The notes under the pieces: model-generated
Told to the model about the DNA's origin: nothing
The model's input: only the letters and a program-made list of their open reading frames with translations
Databases searched by the model: none
Made by a program: the position numbers and the translations under genes
In this document: positions 41,353 through 50,819 of the stretch, piece after piece
Layout: each line of letters starts with the position of its first letter
How positions within the stretch are numbered: the first letter of the stretch is position 1
Assembly (NCBI GenBank): GCA_038229415.1
Contig: JBBROM010000004.1
Span: 62,001-126,000 of the forward strand
DNA length: 64,000 bases
Reading direction: 5' to 3'
Origin: JANXUR01 sp038229415
Lineage (GTDB): Bacteria > Acidobacteriota > Terriglobia > Terriglobales > Acidobacteriaceae

Positions 41353-42558
41353 ATGGCTCATATGTCGAGGACGCCCGTGCTGGAACCGGGCCAGAGTCAG
41401 ACGATGATTCTGAACATGGGCCCGCAGCATCCGTCAACGCACGGGGTGTTGCGCCTGTTGCTGGAAATTGACGGCGAATCCGTGGTACGGATCATGCCGG
41501 ACATTGGCTACCTGCACACGGGCATTGAAAAAACTTGCGAGGCGAAGTTCTACCAGCAGGTAGTTCCGATGACCGACCGGATTGATTATCTGTGTCCGAT
41601 GGTGAACAACCTGGCGTACGTGCTGCCGGTGGAAAAGCTGCTGGGGCTGGAGATTCCTGCGAAGGCGCAGTGGGTGCGGGTGCTGCTGGCTGAACTGACG
41701 CGCATCAATTCGCACTTGGTGTGGCTGGGCACACACGCGCTTGATTTGGGCGCGATGTCAGTGTTTTTGTACTGCTTCCGCGAGCGCGAAGATGTGCTGC
41801 GGCTGTTTGAAATGGTGGCCGGTCAGCGGATGATGACTAGCTACTTCCGCATCGGCGGGCTGGCACTGGAGCCTCCCATCGGCTGGTTCGACAGGGTGCG
41901 TGAGTTTGCCGATCGTTTCGATTCGAAGATTGACGAGTACGAGAACCTGCTGACGGAAAATCCGATATTCAAGATGCGTACCAAGGGCGTGGCCACGATC
42001 AGCGCTGAGGACGCGATTGCGCTGGGCGGCAGTGGGCCGACGTTGCGGGCTTCGGGTGTGGACTTTGATAATCGCAGGGACTTTCCGTATTCCGGCTATG
42101 AGAAGTTTCAGTTTGAGGTTTGCACCGCGACAGCGGGCGACGTGTATGCGCGATATCAGGTGCGCGTGAAGGAACTGCGCGAGTCGAACAAGATTGTGAA
42201 GCAGGCGCTGGATGGAATGCCCGAAGGGCCGATCAAAGCTGCGGCTCCGAAGGTGGTGCTGCCCGACCGCGAGAACATGAAGACACAGATGGAGTCGCTG
42301 ATCTACCACTTCAAGATCATCACGGAAGGGTTTACGGTGCCAGCGGGCGAGGTGTATGTGCCGATTGAATCGCCGCGCGGGGAGATGGGCTATTACGTGG
42401 TGAGCGATGGCACGGCGAAGCCGTATCGGGTGCATATGCGGACGCCGTCGTTTGCGAACTTGCAACTGCTGGAGACGATGACGGTGGGGCGGTTGATTGC
42501 GGACGTGGTGGCAGCGATTGGCAGCATTGATATTGTGCTGGGAGAGATTGACCGGTGA
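41353..42558 (+). CDS. nuoD: NADH-quinone oxidoreductase subunit D
   Basis: The 401-residue 49-kDa subunit forms the quinone site with NuoB. Landmarks are MNMGPQHPSTHGVLRL near the N-terminus (read as ILNMGPQHPSTHGVLRL), DIGYLHTGIEK, RINSHLVWLGTHALDLGA, and the C-terminal RTPSFANLQ and IGSIDIVLGEIDR. The HPSTHG histidine and the tyrosine expected for quinone contact are consistent. Its stop overlaps the nuoE start. Confidence 0.97.
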   Translation: MAHMSRTPVLEPGQSQTMILNMGPQHPSTHGVLRLLLEIDGESVVRIMPDIGYLHTGIEKTCEAKFYQQVVPMTDRIDYLCPMVNNLAYVLPVEKLLGLEIPAKAQWVRVLLAELTRINSHLVWLGTHALDLGAMSVFLYCFREREDVLRLFEMVAGQRMMTSYFRIGGLALEPPIGWFDRVREFADRFDSKIDEYENLLTENPIFKMRTKGVATISAEDAIALGGSGPTLRASGVDFDNRRDFPYSGYEKFQFEVCTATAGDVYARYQVRVKELRESNKIVKQALDGMPEGPIKAAAPKVVLPDRENMKTQMESLIYHFKIITEGFTVPAGEVYVPIESPRGEMGYYVVSDGTAKPYRVHMRTPSFANLQLLETMTVGRLIADVVAAIGSIDIVLGEIDR

Positions 42559-43028
42559 GATTTTCTGACGCGTTTGAAGCGCGGTTTGCGGAGATGTTGA
42601 CGCACTATCCGACGAAGCGGTCGGTGCTGGTACCGACTTTGCTGTTTGCGCAGGATGAGGTCGGCTACGTGAGCGAAGATGTGATCGCGGAGCTGGCGAA
42701 GCGGCTGGAATTGACGACACTCGACGTGCGCAATGTGATGAGCTATTACTCGATGCTCGTCACCAAGCCGCGCGGCAAGTTCAACGTGCAGGTTTGCACG
42801 AATATTGCGTGCACGTTGCGAGGCGGCGATGAGCTGCTGACGCAATGCGCCAAACGGTTGGGGATTGGTCATAAGGGCACGACGGCAGACGGACAGTTTT
42901 CGCTGGAAGAGGTCGAGTGCATTGGGGCATGTTCGTGGGCTCCAGCGATCCAAGTGAATTACGACTTCCACGAGAATTTGGACGCGGCAAAGATGGACGC
43001 GGTGCTGGATGAGTACGCGAAACGATAG
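42555..43028 (+). CDS. nuoE: NADH-quinone oxidoreductase subunit E
   Basis: The 157-residue 24-kDa subunit holds the [2Fe-2S] cluster N1a in a thioredoxin-like fold. The ligands are in VCTNIACTLRGGDEL and ECIGACSWAPAIQVN. The start is GTG 42555, overlapping the nuoD stop by four bases. Confidence 0.96.
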   Translation: MRFSDAFEARFAEMLTHYPTKRSVLVPTLLFAQDEVGYVSEDVIAELAKRLELTTLDVRNVMSYYSMLVTKPRGKFNVQVCTNIACTLRGGDELLTQCAKRLGIGHKGTTADGQFSLEEVECIGACSWAPAIQVNYDFHENLDAAKMDAVLDEYAKR

Positions 43029-43091
43029 TTGTCGGTTGCCGGTAAGAGCGGTTTGCAGTTTTGAACGAACTAGGAATTCTTGTGGAGTGGC

Positions 43092-44420
43092 ATGGCGGAT
43101 TTGGTATCACATCCCGATGAGGTCAAGGTAGTCTCCAAGCGATTTGGTATGGGGGCTGAGAAGATTGACCGTTACCTCGAGCTCGATGGCTACAAGGCGG
43201 TGCAGAAGGCACTGGCCATGCAGCCAGCCGACATTATTGACGAGGTAAAGAAGTCCAACTTGCGGGGACGCGGCGGCGCGGGTTTTCCGACAGGGCTGAA
43301 GTGGAGTTTTGTGCCGAAGGAATCGGCCAAGCCGAAGTACGTGCTGTGCAACGGCGACGAGAGCGAGCCGGGCACCTGCAAGGACCGCCTGATTTTTGAG
43401 CACGATCCCCACGCGGTGATTGAGGGCGTGATCATCGCCGGGCTGGCGGTGGGCGCGCGCAAGGGTTACATCTACGTGCGTGGTGAATATCGCTATCTTT
43501 CCACCATTATGGAGAAGGCGCTTGCCGATGCATACGCCAAGGGCTTTTTGGGCAAGAATATTTTTGGTTCCGGCGTTGATTTTGATATCTACTGGCACGG
43601 CGGCGCAGGCGCTTATGAAGTAGGCGAAGAGTCGGCGCTCATGGAATCGCTGGAAGGCAAGCGCGGCATTCCGCGAATTCGGCCTCCCTTCCCTGCTGTG
43701 GTGGGACTGTGGGGCGGACCGACGGTTATCAATAATGTGGAGACGCTGGCTTCAGTGCCGCATATTATGCTGGGCGGCGGGGAGTGGTTTGCGAATTTGG
43801 GAACACCGCGCAACGGTGGAACGCGGTTGTTCTGCTTGTCTGGCCACATGAATAATTGCGGCGTGTTTGAGCTGCCCTTGGGCTACAACCTCAAGAAGAT
43901 GATTTACGAAGTCGGTGGCGGCATTACTGGCGGACGCACACTCAAGGCGGTAGTGCCGGGTGGATCTTCTACTCCGCTGCTGCTGGCGAGCGAAATTGAT
44001 ATTGCGATGGATTTTGATTCGGTGGCGAAGGCGGGTTCGATGCTGGGCTCGGGCGGTGTGACTGCGATAGACGACCAGACCTGCATGGTGAAGTTCGCGC
44101 TGCGGATCATGAAGTTTTATCAGCACGAAAGCTGTGGCTGGTGCATTCCGTGCCGCGAGGGAACGGACTGGCTGAAGAAGACGCTTACGCGCTTCCACAG
44201 CGGCGGCGGTCTGCGCAAGGACATTGACGACGTGAAGTATTTGGCGGAAAACATGCTGGGACGGACGTTCTGTCCGTTGGGTGATGCAGCGGCGATGCCG
44301 ACGATTTCGATTGTGGACAAGTGGCGCGACGAGTTCGAGGCGCATCTTGAAGGCAAGCCTTGCCCTTATGCGAAGGCAGGCGAAGCAGCGAATTCAATGT
44401 TGCCTATGCTGGCGCACTAG
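43092..44420 (+). CDS. nuoF: NADH-quinone oxidoreductase subunit F
   Basis: The 442-residue 51-kDa subunit binds FMN, NADH and the N3 cluster. Landmarks are SNLRGRGGAGFPTGLKWSF, CNGDESEPGTCKDR, YIYVRGEYRY, GAYEVGEESALMESLEGKRGIPRIRPPFPA and the cluster motif ESCGWCIPCREGTDWL with a later cysteine in RTFCPLGDAA. ATG 43092 has GGAG just upstream. Confidence 0.97.
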   Translation: MADLVSHPDEVKVVSKRFGMGAEKIDRYLELDGYKAVQKALAMQPADIIDEVKKSNLRGRGGAGFPTGLKWSFVPKESAKPKYVLCNGDESEPGTCKDRLIFEHDPHAVIEGVIIAGLAVGARKGYIYVRGEYRYLSTIMEKALADAYAKGFLGKNIFGSGVDFDIYWHGGAGAYEVGEESALMESLEGKRGIPRIRPPFPAVVGLWGGPTVINNVETLASVPHIMLGGGEWFANLGTPRNGGTRLFCLSGHMNNCGVFELPLGYNLKKMIYEVGGGITGGRTLKAVVPGGSSTPLLLASEIDIAMDFDSVAKAGSMLGSGGVTAIDDQTCMVKFALRIMKFYQHESCGWCIPCREGTDWLKKTLTRFHSGGGLRKDIDDVKYLAENMLGRTFCPLGDAAAMPTISIVDKWRDEFEAHLEGKPCPYAKAGEAANSMLPMLAH

Positions 44421-44523
44421 AGAGTTGCCAGTTGCCGGTGGGGTCAGTTGCCAGTAAGGGCATGAATGCGGCGAACGATAGCGCACAGGTAAAGATTTAG
44501 GTTCGAGGGGATTTAATTTCAGC

Positions 44524-46842
44524 ATGGCTGACGCAAACATCACAGTTGACGGCAAGAAGATCACCGCGCCCGCGGGGACGTTGCTGATTGAAGCCTGCAA
44601 GAGTGGGGGTATCGAGATTCCTTCGTTCTGCTATTACCCAAACCTGTCATTGCAGGGCGCTTGCCGCATGTGTGTGGTGCGGGTGGATACGCCTAAGATG
44701 CCGAAGCTGCAAACGGCGTGTACGACGACGATCACGGACGGCATGGTGGTGACCACCGACAGCGAAGAGGTGAAGCAGTCGCGCAAGTCGGTGGTGGAGA
44801 TTCTGCTGGGGAATCATCCGCTGGATTGTCCGGTGTGCGACGCGGGCGGGCAGTGTGAGTTGCAGGACATGACGTTCAGCTACGGAGCGTCCGAGTCGCG
44901 GTACATCGAACCGAAGAATCATAAGGAAGAGCAGCAGTGGTCTCCGGTAGTGTTTTTTGACCGGCCGCGCTGCATCCTTTGCTACCGCTGTGTGCGGGTG
45001 TGCGACGAGGCCATGGACGTGGCGGCACTGGGTGTGGAAAATCGCGGCGTGAGTTCGCTGATTGTGCCCAATGGCGGCGACAACCTGGATTGCGAAGAGT
45101 GCGGCATGTGTATTGACATATGTCCGGTGGGTGCGTTGACTTCGGGAGCGTACCGCTACAAGACTCGGCCGTGGGAGATGAACCACGTTTCTACCACGTG
45201 CACGCACTGCGCGGATGGCTGCAAGACGACGTTGGGTGTACGTCCTTCGGAAGCTGGCGCGGAAATTGTGCGCGGCGACAATCGCGACAAGAGCGGCATC
45301 AACGACGACTTCCTGTGCATCAAGGGCCGTTATGCGTTCGACTTCGCGAATCGTGAAGACCGCTTGCAGACGCCACTGCTGCGCAAGGATGGTGTGCTGA
45401 CTCCGGTGACGTGGGAAGAGGCGATTAGCGCCGTCGGCGACAGGTTTGCTCAGGTGAAGCAGAGTGGCCGAGCGTTTGGTGTGATCGGTTCGCCGCGCTC
45501 GACGAATGAAGAGGCTTACCTGCTGCAGAAGTTTGCGCGCAACGTGTTGGGTACGAACAATATTGACCATCACCGCACGGCGGACTTCCCTGCTTTTGTG
45601 AGCGCGCTCATGGGCAAGCCGGAGATGGCGGGGTCGATGCGCGATGCTTACACTGCGCCTGCGATTCTGCTGATTGGCGGCGATGCGACTGAAGAGCATC
45701 CGCTGCTGGCGTACCAGGTGCGGAATAATGTGCGGCTGCATAACGCGAAGTTGTTTGTAGTGAATTCGCGAGAGATCAAGCTGAAGCGGCAGGCGGCGGC
45801 TTTTGTGCAGATTCCGGCGGGCGTCGAGGGCAGCGTTGCTGCGTTCTTGGCAGGCGATGATGCGGCTGCTTCGGCAATTGCGACTGCGACGACCTCTGCC
45901 GATGCGTGGCGCACGCTGCGCGAGCAGTTGCGTGGGTTGCAGAATTTGCTGATCGCGTTCAGTTCCGAATTGCAGGGTGACGGGATCGCCAAGTTGGTGA
46001 ACTTTGCCAGCGGGATTACAGGAGCGAAGCTCATCTGCTTGGCCGACTATGCCAACTCGCGTGGCATCGCGGATATGGGTCTGTATCCTGATCTACTTCC
46101 GGGCTACGCAGCGGCGAGCAAGGCTGGACTCGACCTAGTTGGTATGCAGGCAGCGGCGGCGCAGGGTAAGCTGAGCGCGATGCTGGTGGTGGGTACGAAT
46201 CCGATATACGACCTGGGCTTTATCGCGGATGCTCTGAAGAACACATTTGTGGTAGTGCAGGATATGTTCTTTACCGAGACGGCGGCGATTGCAGATGTAG
46301 TGCTGCCCTCGGCGAGTGCGTATGAGACGAGCGGCACCTTTACCAACACGGCGGGCGACTTGCAGTTGGTGAAGAAGGCGGGCGAACTGCATGGCACCAA
46401 GCCTGACTTTGAGATTATTGTCCGCATTGCGAGTGCGATGGGCGTGGATGTGAGCACGCTGGTTCCGTTTGGACCGGGTGCGACGGCTGACATGGGTCAG
46501 ACGCGTGGAGCGCAGTCAGGCGAGGCGGATCGGTCTGCGGTGTACCTGCAGAAGCAGGGACTGGAAGCGCGCGTGAGTCCGTTTGATCCGGCGGCGTTGT
46601 TTGACGAGATTCAGCGGCTGGTACCCGGCTACGATGTTTCGCGCATGAACCTGATGGCGGGCAACGATGTTCGCACCACAACGGCGGGCAAGGCCGCAGC
46701 GCTACCTGCGGGCCGAGTTGAGAGCGTGCGTCCGGCACATGACACGCTGTTCTCTTCCGGATCGCTGGGAAGATATTCCAAAGTGCTGAATTCGGTGGCG
46801 GAAAACAAGAATCGCAAGTCGGTGGAAGTGGCGGCAGACTAA
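44524..46842 (+). CDS. nuoG: NADH-quinone oxidoreductase subunit G
   Basis: The 772-residue 75-kDa subunit carries several clusters: N1b (SFCYYPNLSLQGACRMCVV), N5 (HPLDCPVCDAGGQCELQD), N4 and its neighbour (CILCYRCVRVCDE, CEECGMCIDICPVGAL), and an extra site CTHCADGC with a later Cys in DDFLCIKGRYAFDF, the N7 type found in some bacteria. The C-terminal part is a molybdopterin-oxidoreductase-like domain without cofactor. Confidence 0.96.
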   Translation: MADANITVDGKKITAPAGTLLIEACKSGGIEIPSFCYYPNLSLQGACRMCVVRVDTPKMPKLQTACTTTITDGMVVTTDSEEVKQSRKSVVEILLGNHPLDCPVCDAGGQCELQDMTFSYGASESRYIEPKNHKEEQQWSPVVFFDRPRCILCYRCVRVCDEAMDVAALGVENRGVSSLIVPNGGDNLDCEECGMCIDICPVGALTSGAYRYKTRPWEMNHVSTTCTHCADGCKTTLGVRPSEAGAEIVRGDNRDKSGINDDFLCIKGRYAFDFANREDRLQTPLLRKDGVLTPVTWEEAISAVGDRFAQVKQSGRAFGVIGSPRSTNEEAYLLQKFARNVLGTNNIDHHRTADFPAFVSALMGKPEMAGSMRDAYTAPAILLIGGDATEEHPLLAYQVRNNVRLHNAKLFVVNSREIKLKRQAAAFVQIPAGVEGSVAAFLAGDDAAASAIATATTSADAWRTLREQLRGLQNLLIAFSSELQGDGIAKLVNFASGITGAKLICLADYANSRGIADMGLYPDLLPGYAAASKAGLDLVGMQAAAAQGKLSAMLVVGTNPIYDLGFIADALKNTFVVVQDMFFTETAAIADVVLPSASAYETSGTFTNTAGDLQLVKKAGELHGTKPDFEIIVRIASAMGVDVSTLVPFGPGATADMGQTRGAQSGEADRSAVYLQKQGLEARVSPFDPAALFDEIQRLVPGYDVSRMNLMAGNDVRTTTAGKAAALPAGRVESVRPAHDTLFSSGSLGRYSKVLNSVAENKNRKSVEVAAD

Positions 46843-46941
46843 CGCTGTGCGGGATTGGGATTGAGCCGCCACTAAGCTGATTTTAAGTGGCTGGAAGTTA
46901 GTGAAACACAAGTCTGATTACGGAAGCGACAGGAAGCGACT

Positions 46942-47979
46942 TTGAGTCTGGGACTTTACTTACTGTTGGGGTTCGTCAAGAGCTTCATCATCATCAACGT
47001 GTACCTAGTGGTATTTGCATACACGGTGTGGGCGGAGCGTAAGGTGCTGGGACACATCCAGAACCGCTGGGGTCCCACGCGGGTGGGTCCGTTCGGCTTG
47101 TTGCAGCCGATTGCGGATGGCGTGAAGCTTTTATTCAAAGAAGATATGACGCCGCCGTTCGTGTATCAGCCGATCTTTACGATTGCGCCGGTGCTGGCGC
47201 TGGTGATGTCGCTGATGTCTGTGGCGGTGATTCCGATCGCGCCAGTGCTACATGTACTGGGCTTCGATGTCCCGATGCAGGTGACGGACATCAACATCGG
47301 CCTGTTGTTTATTTTGGGTGTGACTTCGATTGGGGTGTACGGCATTGCGCTGGCTGGGTGGTCTTCCAACAGCAAGTACGCGATGCTGGGTGGACTGCGC
47401 GCGAGTGCGCAGATGATCAGCTACGAGGCGTCGCTTGGGCTTTCGCTGGTGGGTGTGCTGATTATGAGCGGCAGCTTCAGCCTCAACGAGATTGTGCATC
47501 AGCAGGAAGGTTTCTTCTGGGGCTTTATCCCTAACTGGAATATTTTCCGCGGACAGTTCTTTGGGTTCTTCCTGTACTTGATCGCGGCGTATGCGGAGAC
47601 GAATCGCGTGCCGTTTGATCTGCCGGAAGCGGAGAGTGAGTTGGGTGGCGGATATCACACGGAATACAGTTCGATGAAGTGGTCCATGTTCTTTATGGCC
47701 GAGTATCACAACATGATCACGGTGGCGTGTGTGGCGACTTTGCTGTTTCTGGGCGGATGGGCGGGCCCGGTGTTTGGGCCACCGCTGCTGCAGACGCTGA
47801 TTCCGCTGGGCTGGTTTTGTTTGAAGGTGGCGTTCTTTCTGTTCGTTTACATCTGGATTCGCGGGACGATGCCGCGCTTCCGTTATGACCAGTTGATGGC
47901 ATTTGGCTGGAAGGTGCTGTTACCGCTTTCGATTTTGAATGTAGTGGTGACGGCGTTTTTCGTGGCGTGGTTTTCGTAA
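46942..47979 (+). CDS. nuoH: NADH-quinone oxidoreductase subunit H
   Basis: The 345-residue membrane subunit lies at the quinone-entry end. Landmarks are AERKVLGHIQNRWGPTRVGPFGLLQPIADGVKLLFKED, EADRVPF-like AETNRVPFDLPEAESELGGGYHTEYSSMKW and WIRGTMPRFRYDQLMAFGWKVLLP. The start is TTG 46942 with AGGAAG upstream. nuoI, normally next, is absent. Confidence 0.96.
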   Translation: MSLGLYLLLGFVKSFIIINVYLVVFAYTVWAERKVLGHIQNRWGPTRVGPFGLLQPIADGVKLLFKEDMTPPFVYQPIFTIAPVLALVMSLMSVAVIPIAPVLHVLGFDVPMQVTDINIGLLFILGVTSIGVYGIALAGWSSNSKYAMLGGLRASAQMISYEASLGLSLVGVLIMSGSFSLNEIVHQQEGFFWGFIPNWNIFRGQFFGFFLYLIAAYAETNRVPFDLPEAESELGGGYHTEYSSMKWSMFFMAEYHNMITVACVATLLFLGGWAGPVFGPPLLQTLIPLGWFCLKVAFFLFVYIWIRGTMPRFRYDQLMAFGWKVLLPLSILNVVVTAFFVAWFS

Positions 47980-48033
47980 AGATTGGTTCGGCAGAGTGAG
48001 CTTTGTAAGTTGAGTTTTGAAAGGTAGAAGAGC

Positions 48034-48579
48034 TTGGAGCTTTTACTATTTTGGGTGTTCGCGGCAATCTGCATCGGCGGGGCTTTGAACCTGCTGGCAC
48101 AGAAGCATCCCATTAACAGCGCATTGTCGCTGGTAGTGGTGATGGCGTCACTGGCAGTGGAGTACTTGCTGCTGGGCGCGGAGTTTGTCGCGGCGGTGCA
48201 GGTGATCATCTACGCGGGCGCGATCATGGTGCTGTTCATCTTCGTGATCATGCTGCTGAATGCAGGCGAAGAGCCACACGGCGGCAAGACGAGTATGGTG
48301 GCGAAGTTGGTGGGCATTCCTGCGCTGGCGATTTTGGCGGTGATGCTGGTGTGGTCATTGGGCACGCAGGCGGGCGGATCGGTCGCCGTGGCCGGAGCAG
48401 AGCCGGGACCGCCGCAGGTGATAGCGCGGTTGCTGTTCAACGACTTTCTGCTGCCGTTTGAAGTCACTTCGGTGCTGGTGCTGATTGCGATTATGGGTGC
48501 GGTGGTATTGGCGGCGCCGCTCAAGCCGCATCACGCGGAACAGATTCTGGAACATTTGAAGTCGGGGGGGCAGAACTAG
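48034..48579 (+). CDS. nuoJ: NADH-quinone oxidoreductase subunit J
   Basis: The 181-residue membrane subunit has helices beginning LLFWVFAAICIGGALNLLAQKHPINSALSLVVVMASLAVEYLLLGAEFVAAVQVIIYAGAIMVLFIFVIMLLN, the NuoJ hallmark. A TTG start is likely. It is adjacent to nuoK with no gap. Confidence 0.95.
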   Translation: MELLLFWVFAAICIGGALNLLAQKHPINSALSLVVVMASLAVEYLLLGAEFVAAVQVIIYAGAIMVLFIFVIMLLNAGEEPHGGKTSMVAKLVGIPALAILAVMLVWSLGTQAGGSVAVAGAEPGPPQVIARLLFNDFLLPFEVTSVLVLIAIMGAVVLAAPLKPHHAEQILEHLKSGGQN

Positions 48580-48882
48580 ATGGTTCCAATCTCCTATTAT
48601 CTGGGGCTGAGTGCGGCGCTGTTTATAAGCGGTGTGGCGGGCTTTCTGCTGAAGCGCAATATCATCACAATTTTTATGTCCATTGAGCTGATGCTCAATG
48701 CGGTGAACTTGTCGTTTGTGGCCTTCGCGGCGCAACTGCACAACCTTAACGGGCAAGTGTTCGTTTTCTTTGTGATGGTGGTAGCGGCGGCAGAAGCTGC
48801 GGTGGGACTCGCGATTATTATCGCGGTGTATCGGACGCGGAATACTCTGAACGTGGACCAGGTGGATCTGCTCAAACTATGA
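48580..48882 (+). CDS. nuoK: NADH-quinone oxidoreductase subunit K
   Basis: The 100-residue three-helix subunit has the conserved glutamates in helices two and three (FMSIELMLNAVNLSFVAF, VVAAAEAAVGLAIIIAVYR) that belong to the proton path. Its stop overlaps the start of nuoL (ATGA). Confidence 0.96.
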   Translation: MVPISYYLGLSAALFISGVAGFLLKRNIITIFMSIELMLNAVNLSFVAFAAQLHNLNGQVFVFFVMVVAAAEAAVGLAIIIAVYRTRNTLNVDQVDLLKL

Positions 48883-50819
48883 CGGCGAATTTGCATCTTT
48901 GGCTGATACCTCTGCTGCCGCTGCTGGGCGCTGCGATCAACGGCGTGCTGGGCAAGCGATTCTCGCGCCAGCTCGTTTCTGCGGTCGGGCTTGCAGGCTC
49001 GGGCTCGGCGTTTCTGTACGCCCTTTGGGTGGCAGCGCAGTATTCCGCGATCAAGGCAGCGATGCCGATTGTGGAAACGCTGGCACCGTGGATTCAGGCG
49101 GGCAGTTTTCGCGCGGACTTCAACTTTCAGCTTGACCAGCTTTCGTTCCTGATGTTGCTGATTGTGACTGGCGTCGGCTTTTTGATTCATGTTTATTCCG
49201 TCGGCTACATGTGGGATGAGGGCGGCTACTACCGCTTCTTTGCTTATCTGAACCTGTTCCTGTTCTTCATGCTCATGCTGATTCTGGCAGGCAACTACCT
49301 GCTGATGTTCATCGGGTGGGAGGGCGTGGGGCTGGCGTCGTATCTGCTGATCGGGTTTTACTTCACCAAAGATTCAGCAGCGAACGCGGGCAAGAAGGCG
49401 TTCATCGTCAATCGCATTGGCGACTTTGGATTTTTGATTGCGCTGTTTCTGCTGATTCAGCATTTTGGCACGCTGGATTACGCCGCGTTGGCCACGAAAG
49501 TGAGTCAGCTGGGAGTAGAGGCGGGTTGGGGTGTGCTGAGCATCATCGGCGTGTTGCTGATGGTGGGTGCGGCAGGTAAGTCGGCGCAGATTCCGCTGTA
49601 TGTGTGGCTGCCGGATGCGATGGAAGGCCCGACGCCGGTTTCGGCTCTGATTCACGCGGCGACCATGGTCACCGCTGGCGTGTACATGGTGTCGCGGTCG
49701 CATGTGATATTTGATCGCGCGCCACAGGCGTTGATGGTGGTGGCGGTGATTGGCTGCGCGACGGCATTCTTCGCGGCGACGATTGGCATTTGCCAGACGG
49801 ACATCAAGAAGGTGCTGGCGTATTCGACGGTTTCGCAGCTGGGATATATGTTCCTGGGCTGCGGTGTGGCGGCGTATTCAGCTGGCGTGTTTCACCTGAT
49901 GACGCACGCATTCTTCAAGGGTCTACTGTTCCTGGCCGCGGGGTCGGTGATTCATTCACTGGGCGGTGAGCAGGATATGCGGCGCATGGGCGGACTGCGC
50001 AAAGAGATTCCGTGGACATTTTGGACGATGACCGCAGGCACGTTTGCGATTGCGGGCTTCCCGTTCTTTGCCGGCTACTACTCGAAGGACATGATTCTGT
50101 GGAAGGCGTCGCAGCAGAGCATGATCCTGTTCGGGTTTGGACTACTGACGGCGTTCATCACTTCGTTCTACATGTTCCGGCTGTGGTTTATGACGTTTTT
50201 TGGTGAGCGCGCTCCGGTAGAAGCAGGGCATGGGCACGACGATCATGGACACGGCACAGGTCATGCGCACGAGAGCGGCTGGTTCATGCTGCTGCCGCTG
50301 ATTGTGCTGGCGGTGCTGTCGGTAATCGGCGGCTGGATGGTGGGCGGCGGCGACGGCTTTGAGAAATTTCTGACGCCAGTGTTTGGCGCGCCTGCGGAAG
50401 TGGCCGAAGCTGCGGGATCGCTTTCCGAAGGCGCGGTTAGTGCGATGGCGACCGTGGCGTTCTTGCTGGGCTTCGGACTGGCGTGGTTCCTGTATGTGCG
50501 GCGGAAGAGGATTCCGGCGCAGATTGCGGAGAACCTGGGCGGCTTGTATTCGGCGGTGCTGAACAAGTATTGGGTGGATGAGATTTATGCGGCTGTGATT
50601 GTGAATCCGATGGTGGCGATTTCGCGCAGTGTGCTTTGGCGGGGCGTGGATCAAAAGATTATTGATGCGACGCTGGACGATGCCGCGGCGGGCGCGAATC
50701 AGCTTTCGGACGAGGTTCGCAAGATGCAGAGCGGCAACATTCGCTCTTATGCGGCTTGGGTGACGGCGGGCGCGGTGGTGGTGATCGGATACATGATGTG
50801 GATGGGAGCGGCACGATGA
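48879..50819 (+). CDS. nuoL: NADH-quinone oxidoreductase subunit L
   Basis: The 646-residue antiporter-like subunit has the conserved core (FIGWEGVGLASYLLIGFYF, GKSAQIPLYVWLPDAMEGPTPVSALIHAATMVTAGVYMVSR) and a long C-terminal part. Between helices it carries an unusual His-rich loop, EAGHGHDDHGHGTGHAHESGW, at about residues 448-468. Its stop overlaps nuoM. Confidence 0.96.
   Translation: MTANLHLWLIPLLPLLGAAINGVLGKRFSRQLVSAVGLAGSGSAFLYALWVAAQYSAIKAAMPIVETLAPWIQAGSFRADFNFQLDQLSFLMLLIVTGVGFLIHVYSVGYMWDEGGYYRFFAYLNLFLFFMLMLILAGNYLLMFIGWEGVGLASYLLIGFYFTKDSAANAGKKAFIVNRIGDFGFLIALFLLIQHFGTLDYAALATKVSQLGVEAGWGVLSIIGVLLMVGAAGKSAQIPLYVWLPDAMEGPTPVSALIHAATMVTAGVYMVSRSHVIFDRAPQALMVVAVIGCATAFFAATIGICQTDIKKVLAYSTVSQLGYMFLGCGVAAYSAGVFHLMTHAFFKGLLFLAAGSVIHSLGGEQDMRRMGGLRKEIPWTFWTMTAGTFAIAGFPFFAGYYSKDMILWKASQQSMILFGFGLLTAFITSFYMFRLWFMTFFGERAPVEAGHGHDDHGHGTGHAHESGWFMLLPLIVLAVLSVIGGWMVGGGDGFEKFLTPVFGAPAEVAEAAGSLSEGAVSAMATVAFLLGFGLAWFLYVRRKRIPAQIAENLGGLYSAVLNKYWVDEIYAAVIVNPMVAISRSVLWRGVDQKIIDATLDDAAAGANQLSDEVRKMQSGNIRSYAAWVTAGAVVVIGYMMWMGAAR

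Noticed and set aside
44647..45741. 364-codon open frame on the minus strand over nuoG
   Set aside because: Arg/His-rich composition typical of an antisense frame; nuoG is intact on the other strand.
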